Part shown: positions 1 through 9,515 of the stretch, piece by piece
How the letters are laid out: every line of letters begins with the position of its first letter
Numbering within the stretch: the first letter of the stretch is position 1
Assembly (NCBI GenBank): GCA_015698045.1
Contig: BLAL01000194.1
Span: 186,001-250,000 of the forward strand
Reading direction: 5' to 3'
Source of the DNA: Rhizophagus clarus
Lineage: Eukaryota; Glomeromycota; Glomeromycetes; Glomerales; Glomeraceae
DNA: 64,000 bases
Notes under the pieces: generated by a model
Told to the model about the DNA's origin: nothing
The model's input: the letters and a program-made list of their open reading frames with translations, nothing else
Databases searched by the model: none
Position numbers and translations under genes: made by a program

Positions 1-674
1 TACATACTAATAACATACATCGGCAGAATTGTAAATTTTTATCTAAAAACTAAACTAAAAAAAAAAACTAAACCATGTCACGCCAAACCCTTTATTATAT
101 ACGATTATTTTATTTCTTATTATCTTATTATTTTCGAGAGAATCTGGTGAATTTTTGATTTCTCTTTGTTATTCTCGTTTATTCGTGAATATCTAATCCT
201 TGAGTGCGTTCTTTTTTAACTTATTTTCAAACACTTCGTTTAATTCATTTACCTCTTCTACATAAGGCAATATTTTCGGTTCACGTAACATTTAAATTTA
301 AAAATAATCTGGGACCCGGGTTTTATATTTTATTTTTATAATAATTAATAATTTTTATATGACATCTAAAAATACATATCAAAAAATTTTCAATTTTTTA
401 TAAAAGTCCTCTCGGCAAATTTTTATTAATAAACATATAAAAATTTTTTTTGAGGTTTTACAAAAAATGATCCGGCCGGGTGAAGTGAACCGAAAGATTA
501 ATTTGCGTGGCCTAATATTATATTTTTTAACCTTTACTAACGTTATATGCGACACCAGAAACAATTTAGGAAATTCTTTATCGAGAACGTTAACCTGTAC
601 ACCTTCATGAAGTTCTTTGTAATTTTAATAATGTCTTATGTAACTTCGTCCGGCGTCTCCCAACATGATTCATC

Positions 675-1189
675 TTACTTTGGTATTATTCCCGGAAGTG
701 TTTTAGAAGTTTCTATTGCTTCCATGACCTTTTTTCGATGTATTAAAACCTTTTCCACTCTTGACATTTCGAAATCATCAATATTATCCTCTTTCTCTTC
801 ACTAGTCGCCAGCAGAGCTTGAATTTCCGTTGTGCTATACTCTTTTATAGTATATACAACCGATTCTGACAAGGGTGAAGCCTTCCAAGATATCCAGTTT
901 TCGTCTGCTGTAAAATGCCTTCGACCGTCTGAGCACCCTTATTTATTACTTTTCTTCCTTTTCATAAGATATAGGGAAGTGACCATATCTGGTTTTTTGA
1001 TGTCTTTTACTCGACTACCGCCCGCCAAACGCTCCTCCTTTGCTATGTCGCATTTAAACCTACCATTCAGCCTGGTCTGGTGTTTTCGAGTTCTGCCTTT
1101 CTTTATTTCGTAATATTCTCTTACTTTTCTCGTATAATCCTCTGAGTCTCCCGGTAAAATGCATTTTTCCGTATCTTTTCAACGGACTA
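675..1189 (-). pseudogene. Unknown degenerate protein-coding relic
   Basis: The minus strand reads open from about 1189 to 675 except for one in-frame TAA near 950. The first part is basic and hydrophilic and includes REYYEIKKGRTRKHQTRLNG. The second part, after the stop, includes HFTADENWISWKAS and an acidic stretch, EEKEDNIDDFEMSRVEKV. Codon use and base composition are clearly less AT-rich than the flanks. An in-frame stop lies just upstream and no credible ATG opens the frame, so I read it as a broken gene or an exon of one. I do not recognise the family. Confidence 0.3.
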
Positions 1190-1771
1190 TTATGATACGT
1201 TATTTCAAAGGAAAAAAATCATATAAAAATCTTATTAAGAACTATCCAGTTTTTTTATGCAGCAGGTGTCCTGTTATCGGACTGTACCATTGAAACAAAC
1301 ATAATTTTATAACAAAATTATTCTAATTTGCAATAGTAAAAATATTGTTTTTTTTTTTAATATTTTTGATAATCTGTATTGTCATATAAATCTTAAATTT
1401 ACTTACATAATAATTACTAAACAATTAAATTTCAGCAAAAATCATTATAACATTATTATTTGTACCATTTATCAAGAGTTTACTAATTGTACGAGGATGT
1501 TAATTTTTATTTTTTTGTAATAAAATTGAATTTTTATCCTACAACCAAAAGATCTGCAAAAATTTCTAAATTACTAAACTTAGTTATAATCAGCAGACTT
1601 TTGACATAAAACGGTTTGCCATATACTTTTGTCTTAGATGGCTCGCCATAGTGATTGTACATGTACTTGTGACCAACTGATCAACATAGCTGCATTTTGC
1701 ATAAATATTGTTACCAAAAATTAACGAAGACGTCATTTTTTTAAGGTGAAAATTGATGTAAATATACAGTA
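1190..1771. other. AT-rich spacer, no gene seen
   Basis: No supported coding region on either strand. The stretch just before 1772 would be the promoter/5' UTR of the predicted microexon-kinase gene if that model is right. An AG at 1768-1769, just before the ATG, could also be a splice acceptor for an undetected upstream exon. Confidence 0.4.
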
Positions 1772-1907
1772 ATGGCTCATAGCAATAATAAAGGTAAAAA
1801 GCATGTAACATGATTATTTAATAGAAAGTTGGAATTATTCAAAACTTTTTAAAACAAACTTGCTAATGTAATAAAATTAGTTTCAAGTAGCATCAAGGAA
1901 TCTAAAG
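1772..1907 (+). other. Candidate first two exons of the kinase gene
   Basis: Exon 1 is 1772-1793 with ATG at 1772. Intron 1 is 1794-1880 (GTAAAA...TTAG, with a CTAAT branch-like site). Exon 2 is 1881-1907, and intron 2 is 1908-2005 (GTAAAATACTAAAC...TTTAG). Joined, they read as a short hydrophilic Ser/Lys-rich N-terminus. The evidence is an ATG, paired splice motifs with normal spacing and an open joined frame. There is no homology support. Confidence 0.3.
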
Positions 1908-2005
1908 GTAAAATACTAAACTTAATTATTAAACAAAAGTTATTTATAATGATTTAAATATTATTGTATTTTATATAAACATTCACATGCAAATTAAATA
2001 TTTAG

Positions 2006-3934
2006 CTCGTAAGTTAATGGATTATCTTATAATTCTTGTAATTTAAATAATAATGGTTTTGTTGTTGTTATTTTATATGACTTTGTAATTAATAATACCA
2101 CAGTTGGTAAGTTCAGCCATTTATTTTTGTTTTATTTTATATGCTATTAAGATAACTAAATTCTTTGTTAAATAACTAATAATTATGTCATAGGTGGTAA
2201 GTCACAATATTTAATTATATTATATTCGTTGTATAATATCCACATTTAATTTGAACTAATTCTGCCCTTTACTTAAATATAAATTAGATTGTAAGTGTTA
2301 TATAACCTACAGCGTATGCTTTTGCAATAATAGTTGCATCTAATTAATTAATAAATAATACTACAGGGTGTAAGTTATATGTTATCTAGCATATCTCTGT
2401 CATATACAGTATATGATTTAAATAACTAAATTCTTTATTTAAAAAATTATTTGGTAATTTATTTTAGTTGGTAAGTCGTATTCTAATATTACATATTTAT
2501 ATAATATTTACATTAATTTAAACTAGCTAATTTCTTTATTTAAAAAATTATTTAATAATATAGGGTGTAAGTTATTTATTTAATTTTATTATTACATATT
2601 TATATGATATTTACATATAATTTAAACTAACTAATTTCTTTATTTAAAAAATTATTTGGTAATTTATTTTAGTTGGTAAGTCGTATTCTATTATTACATA
2701 TTTATATAATATTTACATATAATTTAAACTAACTAATTTCTTTATTTAAAAAATTATTTGGTAATTTATTTTAGTTGGTAAGTCGTATTCTAATATTACA
2801 TATTTATATAATATTTACATTAATTTAAACTAGCTAATTTCTTTATTTAAAAAATTATTTAATAATAGGGTGTAAGTTATTCATTTAATTCTATTATTAC
2901 ATGTTTATATGATATTTACATATAATTTAAACTAACTAATTTCTTTATTTAAAAAATTATTGGTAATTTATTTAGGCCGTAAGTCGTATTCTATTATTAC
3001 ATATTATATAATATTTACATATAATTTAAACTAACTAATTTCTTTATTTAAAAAATTATTGGTAATTTATTTAGGCCGTAAGTCGTATTCTATTATTACA
3101 TATTTATATAATATTTACATATAATTTAAACTAACTAATTTCTTTATTTAAAAAATTATTTGGTAATTTATTTTAGATCGTAAGTTATAAGTTATTTATT
3201 TAATTCTATTATTTCATATTTATATAATATTTACATATAATTTAAATTACTAATTCTTTATTTAAAAAATTATTGGTAATTTATTTAGACGGTAATTTAT
3301 ATTCTATTATTACATATTTATATAATATTTGCATATAATTCAAACTAATTAATTTCTTTATTTAAAAAATTATTTGGTAAATTATTTTAGTTGGTAAGTC
3401 GTATTCTATTATTACATATTTATATAATATTTACATATAATTTAAACTAACTATTTCTTTATTTAAAAAATTATTTAATAATATAGGGAGTAAGTTATTT
3501 ATTTAATTCTATTATTTTATATAATATTTACATATAATTTAAACTAACTATTTCTTTATTTAAAAAATTATTTGATAATTTATTTTAGATCGTAAGTTAT
3601 AAATTATTTATTTAATTCTATTATTACATATTATATAATATTTACATATAATTTAAACTAACTATAAAAAATTATTTAATAATATAGGGTGTAGGTTATT
3701 TATTTAATTCTATTGTTACATATTTATATAATATTTACATATAATTTAAACTAACTAATTTCTTTATTTAAAAAATTATTTGGTAATTTATTTTAGTTGG
3801 TAAGCCGTATTCTATTATTACATATTTATATAATATTTACATATAATTTAAACTAACTAATTTCTTTATTTAAAAAATTATTGGTAATTTATTTTAGTTG
3901 GTAATTCGTATTCTATTATTACATATTTATATAA
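2006..3934 (+). repeat. Intron/3-nt microexon tandem array, left arm (20 units)
   Basis: Twenty units of about 79-109 bp. Each reads GTAAGT (variants GTAATT, GTAGGT, GTAAGC), AT-rich body, usually AAACTAACTAATTT (branch-like ACTAAC), then TTTTAG, ATATAG or CAG, then exactly 3 nt before the next GTAAGT. The trinucleotides start at 2006, 2104, 2194, 2288, 2367, 2468, 2564, 2673, 2775, 2869, 2976, 3075, 3177, 3289, 3391, 3487, 3589, 3688, 3797 and 3898. In order they are CTC; TTG; GTG; ATT; GGT; TTG; GGT; TTG; TTG; GGT; GCC; GCC; ATC; ACG; TTG; GGA; ATC; GGT; TTG; TTG. The first five introns differ in sequence from one another and from the later near-identical ones, yet keep the splice motifs and the 3-nt spacing. 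The array is cut by the Helitron at 3934/3935. Confidence 0.85.
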
Positions 3935-3955
3935 TTGTCCGGAGCGAAGCGAAGG
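3935..3955 (+). repeat. Helitron left terminus
   Basis: Starts TTGTCCGGAGCGAAGCGAAG and ends GGAC. GTCC and GGAC can pair as a short stem around GGAGCGAAGCGAA. Positions 3937-3948 are repeated inverted near the right end. Confidence 0.75.
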
Positions 3956-4351
3956 ACTATATATGTTTATGAAAGGTGATGATTAATTAAGGTCACGTGG
4001 GGATATCCATTTGTCCGCACGCGTCACGTTTAAATTTTGTACTACGCTTTGATGATAATAAACTGTTGATGATATAAACAAAAAAAAAAACAAACTAAAT
4101 TAAACTGTATGACAAATGTTACGTGTTACAAAGCCGTGAAAAAAAATTTTTCAAAAAAAAATAGAACTTCGTTGAATTTTATAGAAACGAAAAAACGAAA
4201 TAAATGTACGTAGTGTAGAACAGAAATATATGTACTTTAGAAAGCAATTGCACAATAATATAAAGTATTTTAAAACGAAAATATTATTATTTTTTTTTTT
4301 GTTTTTTTTATTGTTAGATCTATATTCTTTGTTGTAAAAAAGACGAGTTGA

Positions 4352-7300
4352 TCAGTCAAGATTGGTCTCAGGTATCATGGAAACTAAGCGCTTTTCTTCG
4401 TCTAATCTATCTTGTAGTCTTCTGCAGTCTTTTATGCGCTGAAGTCTCTCGAAGTTGAACGGTTTGAAGAGAAGATCTTCAAGAGCGCGTACTCGGGACA
4501 CTGCCACAAAAGAAAGACCTGCGGTGAATTCTTTTTCGCCAAGGTCTATTATGGCCTTTTGTAATGTGAGACCCTGGCTTTTATGCACCGTAATTGCCCA
4601 CGCAAGACGAATAGGAATTTGCAAGCGTGAACAGGAAACTCCGGATTTACCGGTCCAGGTGCGTTGAATTGGTGCAATTGGCACAACTCTTTCGCCTTTT
4701 AAGCTAGTAATGGTGGGTCCTTTGTAATTATCAAAAGAAATCAGGACTGCTATAGGAAGACAAGGCGGTCCTTGATCTTCGTTGAATATTATATCTTGAA
4801 CTGTTCCCATCGAACCATTGACTAGCCCGATATCTGTCTGTAAGTTTGCCGTTAACATGACTCGTGCACCTCTTGCCAGTAATATGTATGCTTCGAGCCC
4901 ATGCGCCGTGTCTGAGTCGGCTTTTTTTGCCTCATTGCCTCCTGTATGCATAGCTTGAATTTTAGCAACGGGAGCATTTAAAGATCGAAGTCGATCTATA
5001 TTTACTGCATTGACTTCAGACCACTTTGTTAGAATGAATAAAGCGTTGGAGAATTCATTACGTTCTTTCACACTGAGCTTATCTTCTATTCTTGTGGTAA
5101 GAATTATCCAGTCCTCTCTGCTGGATTCTCCAATACGCATTCTTGAGAGAATACCTCTAAATTCCTGTTGTTCTTTAGAATTTCCTGATTGACGCTGAAC
5201 AGTTTCGAGCTTATATGCCTCTTTGAACTGCTTGTATACTGCAAGACCACTATTGGATAATGCATCCCGCTTATCGTCTGCATACATAGGAAGATCAAGG
5301 ACAGGTGGAAGCTGCCCGAAGTCACCAAATAAAATAACCGATCTGCCGCCAAATGGTTCGTTATTATGCTCCGGAAAGGCCTGCCGGAGCCGCATGTCGA
5401 TTATGGCGAGCATTCGGCGACCAATCATACTTTTCTCGTCAATTATTACATATCTCACATCACTTAATTTATCCTGTAGTTGCTTCAGCCGTTCACCGTT
5501 TATGTCGAGACGTTTGCTGTCATTAATTATTGGTATCGATAGCCCTGAATGTATCGTTATCCCATCAATGTTAAAGGCTGCAACTCCCGTTGGTGCGAGT
5601 ACAATCATTGGCGACTTTGATCCTCTTCCTACCATTTCCTGAAGTCTACATCGAATTGCCTTGATCAAGTAAGTCTTTCCAGTTCCTGCAGTTCCCATTA
5701 CAATTATTCTTAAAGGTTCAACTTGATACCCTTTAAGCACATCATGGTAATGAGACTCTATTCGCTTGAAGATAAATTTTTGATTACCATTTAGCGTCTG
5801 ATAATCCACTATTATATTTTCTTTTTCTGCATTAATCCTACAATTTCTGCTTACAAACGTATCAATATCTAGAAGCTCCGTATCGGAATATCGTTGCCTT
5901 GGATCGTTAACCCAATCATGATTTCGATCAATGTCTCGAGATCCTAGATCGGAGGAACAATCGAAACTTGCTTTTGGCCCCATCTCTGCAAGAAACATCC
6001 AATCAGGTCGGAACTCGTCCTGCTCTTCATCTTCGATTGGGTTTTCTTCCTCTTCATCGATTATTTCACTTTCTTCATCATCTTTAGGTGATCCAAGTAT
6101 ATCAATCGGGTCAGTATTGATTTCCTCGAGATGACGGTTATACAACGTTGACCATGCGACTGTACCATTTTCTGTTAATTGTTGAAGATCTCGGTGACGA
6201 ACATGAAGAAGAATTTTTACGCGGCAGAATTCTTCCCACTGAGGACCTTCACGTAGTGGTGATGGGCGTGGAAATATACGCACAATATTTTTTTGTTGAC
6301 ATACTCTCCACTGACCTTTTACTAACTTATGTGTTAAATGTAGCCGAAAGAGCGTGAAATTTTCAAGTTCGGTAGGCCGATCCCAATATACCTTTAATGG
6401 TGATTTTTCTGTTTGTCCTGAATCATTAACTACAAAAGATTCTTCACTTTCTCCAATGCCACAAATCCGTCTTGGTGCTTCCTTATTAAGATTCAGGAAT
6501 ACAAATTGCCGACTTGAATGATAGAGAGGGAGACCGAGAAGAATATGGCAGGTTTCTTGGGCAGAGATATCCCGTTCTGCAACACTGCTCAGTAGCAGCT
6601 TTTGAACCGGTGCAAGTAATTGATCTTCCTGCTGACTTTCATTAAGAATCCGATTCAATACGTCCGAAAAGGCTTCTGATCGTGGTTCTGCTTTGCTTGC
6701 ATACTTTGAAATGTATTGCAGCGCAGCGTGTATGCTTAGAATCGGCTTTAAATCCACGTTTGCTCTCCATCCTTGCAGTTGAAGTCGGCTATGTGGATTG
6801 ACATATCGATCGTTTCTTGCTGTTACAAGTTCCGGCTGCCCACGATCATCTTCTCGCACGAATGTTTGTTCAATAGTTTCTTTGGGATATCCAAACCTGC
6901 AAAATGGTTTGCCTTCTCGATCAATACGAACACAATACGCAGGACTACATCGGGTATGTCTTTGTAATTTGTTAATTAGATCGATATAGTCTTGTTGGTC
7001 ATCACGTAATTCTTTGCTTTCCTTTTGGCATGGATGCCGTTCAGGAACAGGCATATCAACTCCTGGATTTACCGTGGTGACCAGACTGTCAAGGTACTGT
7101 ACGACTTCCTTCATTATGTTTTCATCTTTCTTCATATGCTCCCATTCTATCATCGGTGCATTTCTTCTTTTTCCGATTCCATGCACATGAACACTGCCGC
7201 GATGTTGCCATTCAAACCTATACCACCAATCTTCCAAATCCCATTGTTCTTTTAGGACATCATTAAAAAATATCTCAAATCGCTTACTAAAAAACCACGT

Positions 7301-9091
7301 CGCGATATGCGGATTATCAATTATGTTTTGTAGCTTAGTCTTGTCCGAAGCTTCAGAATTATCGCTTGGTGGCATAAGTCTATGGAGTTCAGGCCAGTGT
7401 AAGTCGGCTGCGCTAAATGTAAAGAAAATCAAGCCTTGTGATCCGATTTGCTTGATCATATCTGTCAATTCATAACGTCTCGAATTCCAGAACTGGCGGG
7501 ATCCACGTAAACCTTCACCGAACCGCATAATTCTATCGGCTATATGAGTATCGCCTTGTGTGATTCTTTCTTGAATATCCGCAACTGTAATTTGAGCATC
7601 GGTAAGGTTTTGTTTGACGTATACTCTCCCTTCTTGTAGTGCTCGCCAACGCATTTGGGAATTCAATGCGAAATACCTCCAGCGAGCGTGCTGCGCAAAT
7701 CTTCCATCTTTATACAGAAGAAGATGCCTGAAATATTCGGCAGGCTTTACGTCTTTAATGCGCTCTGCACGAAGATCAGCGCTTCCGGTTGGGTACAATG
7801 ACGGAAATGCGCAAGCAATATACCCTGCTGTCTGGAACTCATTAATGGGATTGTTATTTATTTGTGGCCATGTAATAGGACGATTCTCCTGCACTCGATT
7901 GAGGGAATTTTGAATGGCAACGTCTTCGCGATCAGATGAAGGAAGAATGGGAACAAAGGAACGTGTTATCATGTCGTCTTCATTTTCGGAATCGGATTCT
8001 TCAGCAACATTTTGAAGCTCGTCATCAATTGAACCATCAATCGGTAAGGATCGAAGAGCTTCATGATCAATGGTTATGTCACCATAATAACGGTTGTTTT
8101 CTTTTAACCATATTAGTGCACGAGCAACCTTTAGCCGGCGAACTCTAAAATCCCTAAATGCTTCTAAATCGCTCGTGGATTGACGACGTATGACAAGCAC
8201 GTCTAACGATGATGGATGTCGAGGAAGTTTTGTGGCAAATTCCTGAACATCTTGAGGAAAATTAATTACATTTCCGCGATATCCATTTTGACCACCACGA
8301 AGTCTATATATTGACATCACAGGAAAAACTCGCGCAATCAACATTTCCTCAATCTCTGTAAGATCCCGAAGCTCATCAGGTACTTCACCTGGATCCATAT
8401 TATTCTCTGCCGAAAATCTTTTTGTATTATCTGGATCCATGTTATTCTTTCTTTTTGTAGTGGCATTCTCGCTATAACAACGTCGACATTCCCCCTTCAC
8501 GATTGTTATGGATGGAAAACTTTCATTACACGTAGGGCAATGAGCATGTTTAAATTTATCAACTTTTCCCCGAAATTTCTTTAGAAGTTTTCGTTCGGAT
8601 TCACTAAGTTCTTGAGAGTTTTGCTGCGGTGGTGATCGTTGCGAATCCGAGCCTTGGGCACGTGTCTCTGCGCCATCCGTGCCACTACCTTGAAAATTTT
8701 GCTGCGGTGGTAGTTGTCGCGAATCCAATCCTTGGGCACGTGTTTCTGCGCCATCCACGCCACTATCTTGAGAATTTTGCTGCGGTGGTAGTAGTTGTGA
8801 ATTCAAGTCTTGATCTGTTATATTTTGAATATTTTTCAGATAAGCTTTTCGTTCACGATATGAACTAAGACGTTTTTCGCGTTGTTCATCCGTTTCCACT
8901 GCTAACTTTACGCGCTTTCTTTCTTTGTCACGTGCGACACGCGCCTCTCGTTCTTCAGCATCTTCATTTTCTTTTTTTCTCCGCTCGTATTCACGCTGCT
9001 TTGTAAGGCGTGTTTCACGTTGACTAGATGTTTCATTTTTTCTAGCTTTACGCTTTCGAAGAGCATCTCGACTAACGAATTTATTTTCCAT
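4352..9091 (-). CDS. RepHel: HUH-endonuclease/PIF1-helicase fusion
   Basis: A single open frame of 1,579 aa. The N-terminus (about 1-90) is a basic, coiled-coil-like segment with repeated 'RETRL..QREYERR' patterns. Then comes a short internal duplication (about 100-165, 'QQNSQ..G.DGAETRAQG' twice) and a putative zinc site, CPTC...CRRC (about 182-203). Next is the Helitron-like N domain ('CAFPSLYPTG'; 'FTFSAADLHWPEL'). The Rep HUH motif is in QHRGSVHVHG (about 625-635), and the two-tyrosine active site is YISKYASK (about 791-799). The SF1B/PIF1 helicase shows Walker A GTAGTGKT (about 1131-1140), DEKSM, GDFGQLPPV and a C-terminal TVHKSQGLTL. All signature residues are present. The role is rolling-circle transposition: HUH/Tyr cleavage and strand transfer plus 5'-3' unwinding, in the nucleus. 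The ATG at 9091 is the only sensible start. It is probably competent. Confidence 0.95.
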   Translation of the reverse strand: MENKFVSRDALRKRKARKNETSSQRETRLTKQREYERRKKENEDAEEREARVARDKERKRVKLAVETDEQREKRLSSYRERKAYLKNIQNITDQDLNSQLLPPQQNSQDSGVDGAETRAQGLDSRQLPPQQNFQGSGTDGAETRAQGSDSQRSPPQQNSQELSESERKLLKKFRGKVDKFKHAHCPTCNESFPSITIVKGECRRCYSENATTKRKNNMDPDNTKRFSAENNMDPGEVPDELRDLTEIEEMLIARVFPVMSIYRLRGGQNGYRGNVINFPQDVQEFATKLPRHPSSLDVLVIRRQSTSDLEAFRDFRVRRLKVARALIWLKENNRYYGDITIDHEALRSLPIDGSIDDELQNVAEESDSENEDDMITRSFVPILPSSDREDVAIQNSLNRVQENRPITWPQINNNPINEFQTAGYIACAFPSLYPTGSADLRAERIKDVKPAEYFRHLLLYKDGRFAQHARWRYFALNSQMRWRALQEGRVYVKQNLTDAQITVADIQERITQGDTHIADRIMRFGEGLRGSRQFWNSRRYELTDMIKQIGSQGLIFFTFSAADLHWPELHRLMPPSDNSEASDKTKLQNIIDNPHIATWFFSKRFEIFFNDVLKEQWDLEDWWYRFEWQHRGSVHVHGIGKRRNAPMIEWEHMKKDENIMKEVVQYLDSLVTTVNPGVDMPVPERHPCQKESKELRDDQQDYIDLINKLQRHTRCSPAYCVRIDREGKPFCRFGYPKETIEQTFVREDDRGQPELVTARNDRYVNPHSRLQLQGWRANVDLKPILSIHAALQYISKYASKAEPRSEAFSDVLNRILNESQQEDQLLAPVQKLLLSSVAERDISAQETCHILLGLPLYHSSRQFVFLNLNKEAPRRICGIGESEESFVVNDSGQTEKSPLKVYWDRPTELENFTLFRLHLTHKLVKGQWRVCQQKNIVRIFPRPSPLREGPQWEEFCRVKILLHVRHRDLQQLTENGTVAWSTLYNRHLEEINTDPIDILGSPKDDEESEIIDEEEENPIEDEEQDEFRPDWMFLAEMGPKASFDCSSDLGSRDIDRNHDWVNDPRQRYSDTELLDIDTFVSRNCRINAEKENIIVDYQTLNGNQKFIFKRIESHYHDVLKGYQVEPLRIIVMGTAGTGKTYLIKAIRCRLQEMVGRGSKSPMIVLAPTGVAAFNIDGITIHSGLSIPIINDSKRLDINGERLKQLQDKLSDVRYVIIDEKSMIGRRMLAIIDMRLRQAFPEHNNEPFGGRSVILFGDFGQLPPVLDLPMYADDKRDALSNSGLAVYKQFKEAYKLETVQRQSGNSKEQQEFRGILSRMRIGESSREDWIILTTRIEDKLSVKERNEFSNALFILTKWSEVNAVNIDRLRSLNAPVAKIQAMHTGGNEAKKADSDTAHGLEAYILLARGARVMLTANLQTDIGLVNGSMGTVQDIIFNEDQGPPCLPIAVLISFDNYKGPTITSLKGERVVPIAPIQRTWTGKSGVSCSRLQIPIRLAWAITVHKSQGLTLQKAIIDLGEKEFTAGLSFVAVSRVRALEDLLFKPFNFERLQRIKDCRRLQDRLDEEKRLVSMIPETNLD

Positions 9092-9477
9092 TTTGTATGC
9101 TAAAGAGAAATTCTATAGTGGCTTGTATTTTACTTTTGTTAATCGAACATCGCACAGTATGATCAACACGGCGAATTACTTTATTTAGAATAAATTGTAC
9201 AAGTGTTACAAATAAAAATAAAAAAACGGTTAATTACAAATCTAATTAAACTTTTAATTACTGTTAATAAACGATATTGTTCTATTTACATGCGTATGTA
9301 TTTGATTTATTATACAACTATTACAATTTTATGATTTACAATTATTAATACAATTATTGCTTATTATTGCTTATAATTTACAAAAAGAATATATTACAAA
9401 AATTTATTTAATTATGCTGATTACGTGATTATAACATGGGTCCGGCTGAATGAAACAAGAAAAAAAAATATAAAAAT

Positions 9478-9515
9478 TTCGCTCCGGACTACACACCGGT
9501 TTACCGGTTCCCTAG
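9478..9515 (+). repeat. Helitron right terminus: inverted repeat, hairpin, CTAG
   Basis: TTCGCTCCGGAC (9478-9489) is the reverse complement of the left-end block. It is followed by a 5-bp stem-loop ACCGG-TTTA-CCGGT and the terminal CTAG, the classic Helitron 3' signature. The next host base is T, consistent with A|T target preference. Confidence 0.8.

Larger units (their letters stand above)
3935..9515 (-). mobile_element. Autonomous Helitron-type rolling-circle transposon
   Basis: A 5,581-bp insertion splits one array unit. The host sequence ends ...TTTATATAA at 3934 and resumes TATTTACATA at 9516, restoring the unit with no target duplication, as expected for Helitrons. One base (T at 3935 or 9516) is ambiguous. 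The left end starts TTGTCCGGAGCGAAGC. The right end has a hairpin, ACCGG-TTTA-CCGGT, followed by TCCCTAG. A 12-bp block (3937-3948) recurs inverted at 9478-9489, set in from the right end, giving asymmetric inverted repeats like those described for Helitron2/Helentron groups. It carries one long intact RepHel gene on the minus strand, so it is likely a recent insertion. The CTAG/hairpin end polarity is opposite to the gene's direction, which is unusual. Confidence 0.9.

Noticed and set aside
2291-2330. Extra acceptor/donor pair CTACAG-C-GTATGC inside a unit
   Set aside because: Would imply a 22-nt intron, too short to splice.
4352-9091. Short plus-strand frames within the RepHel gene
   Set aside because: Antisense shadows of a long gene with intact motifs.
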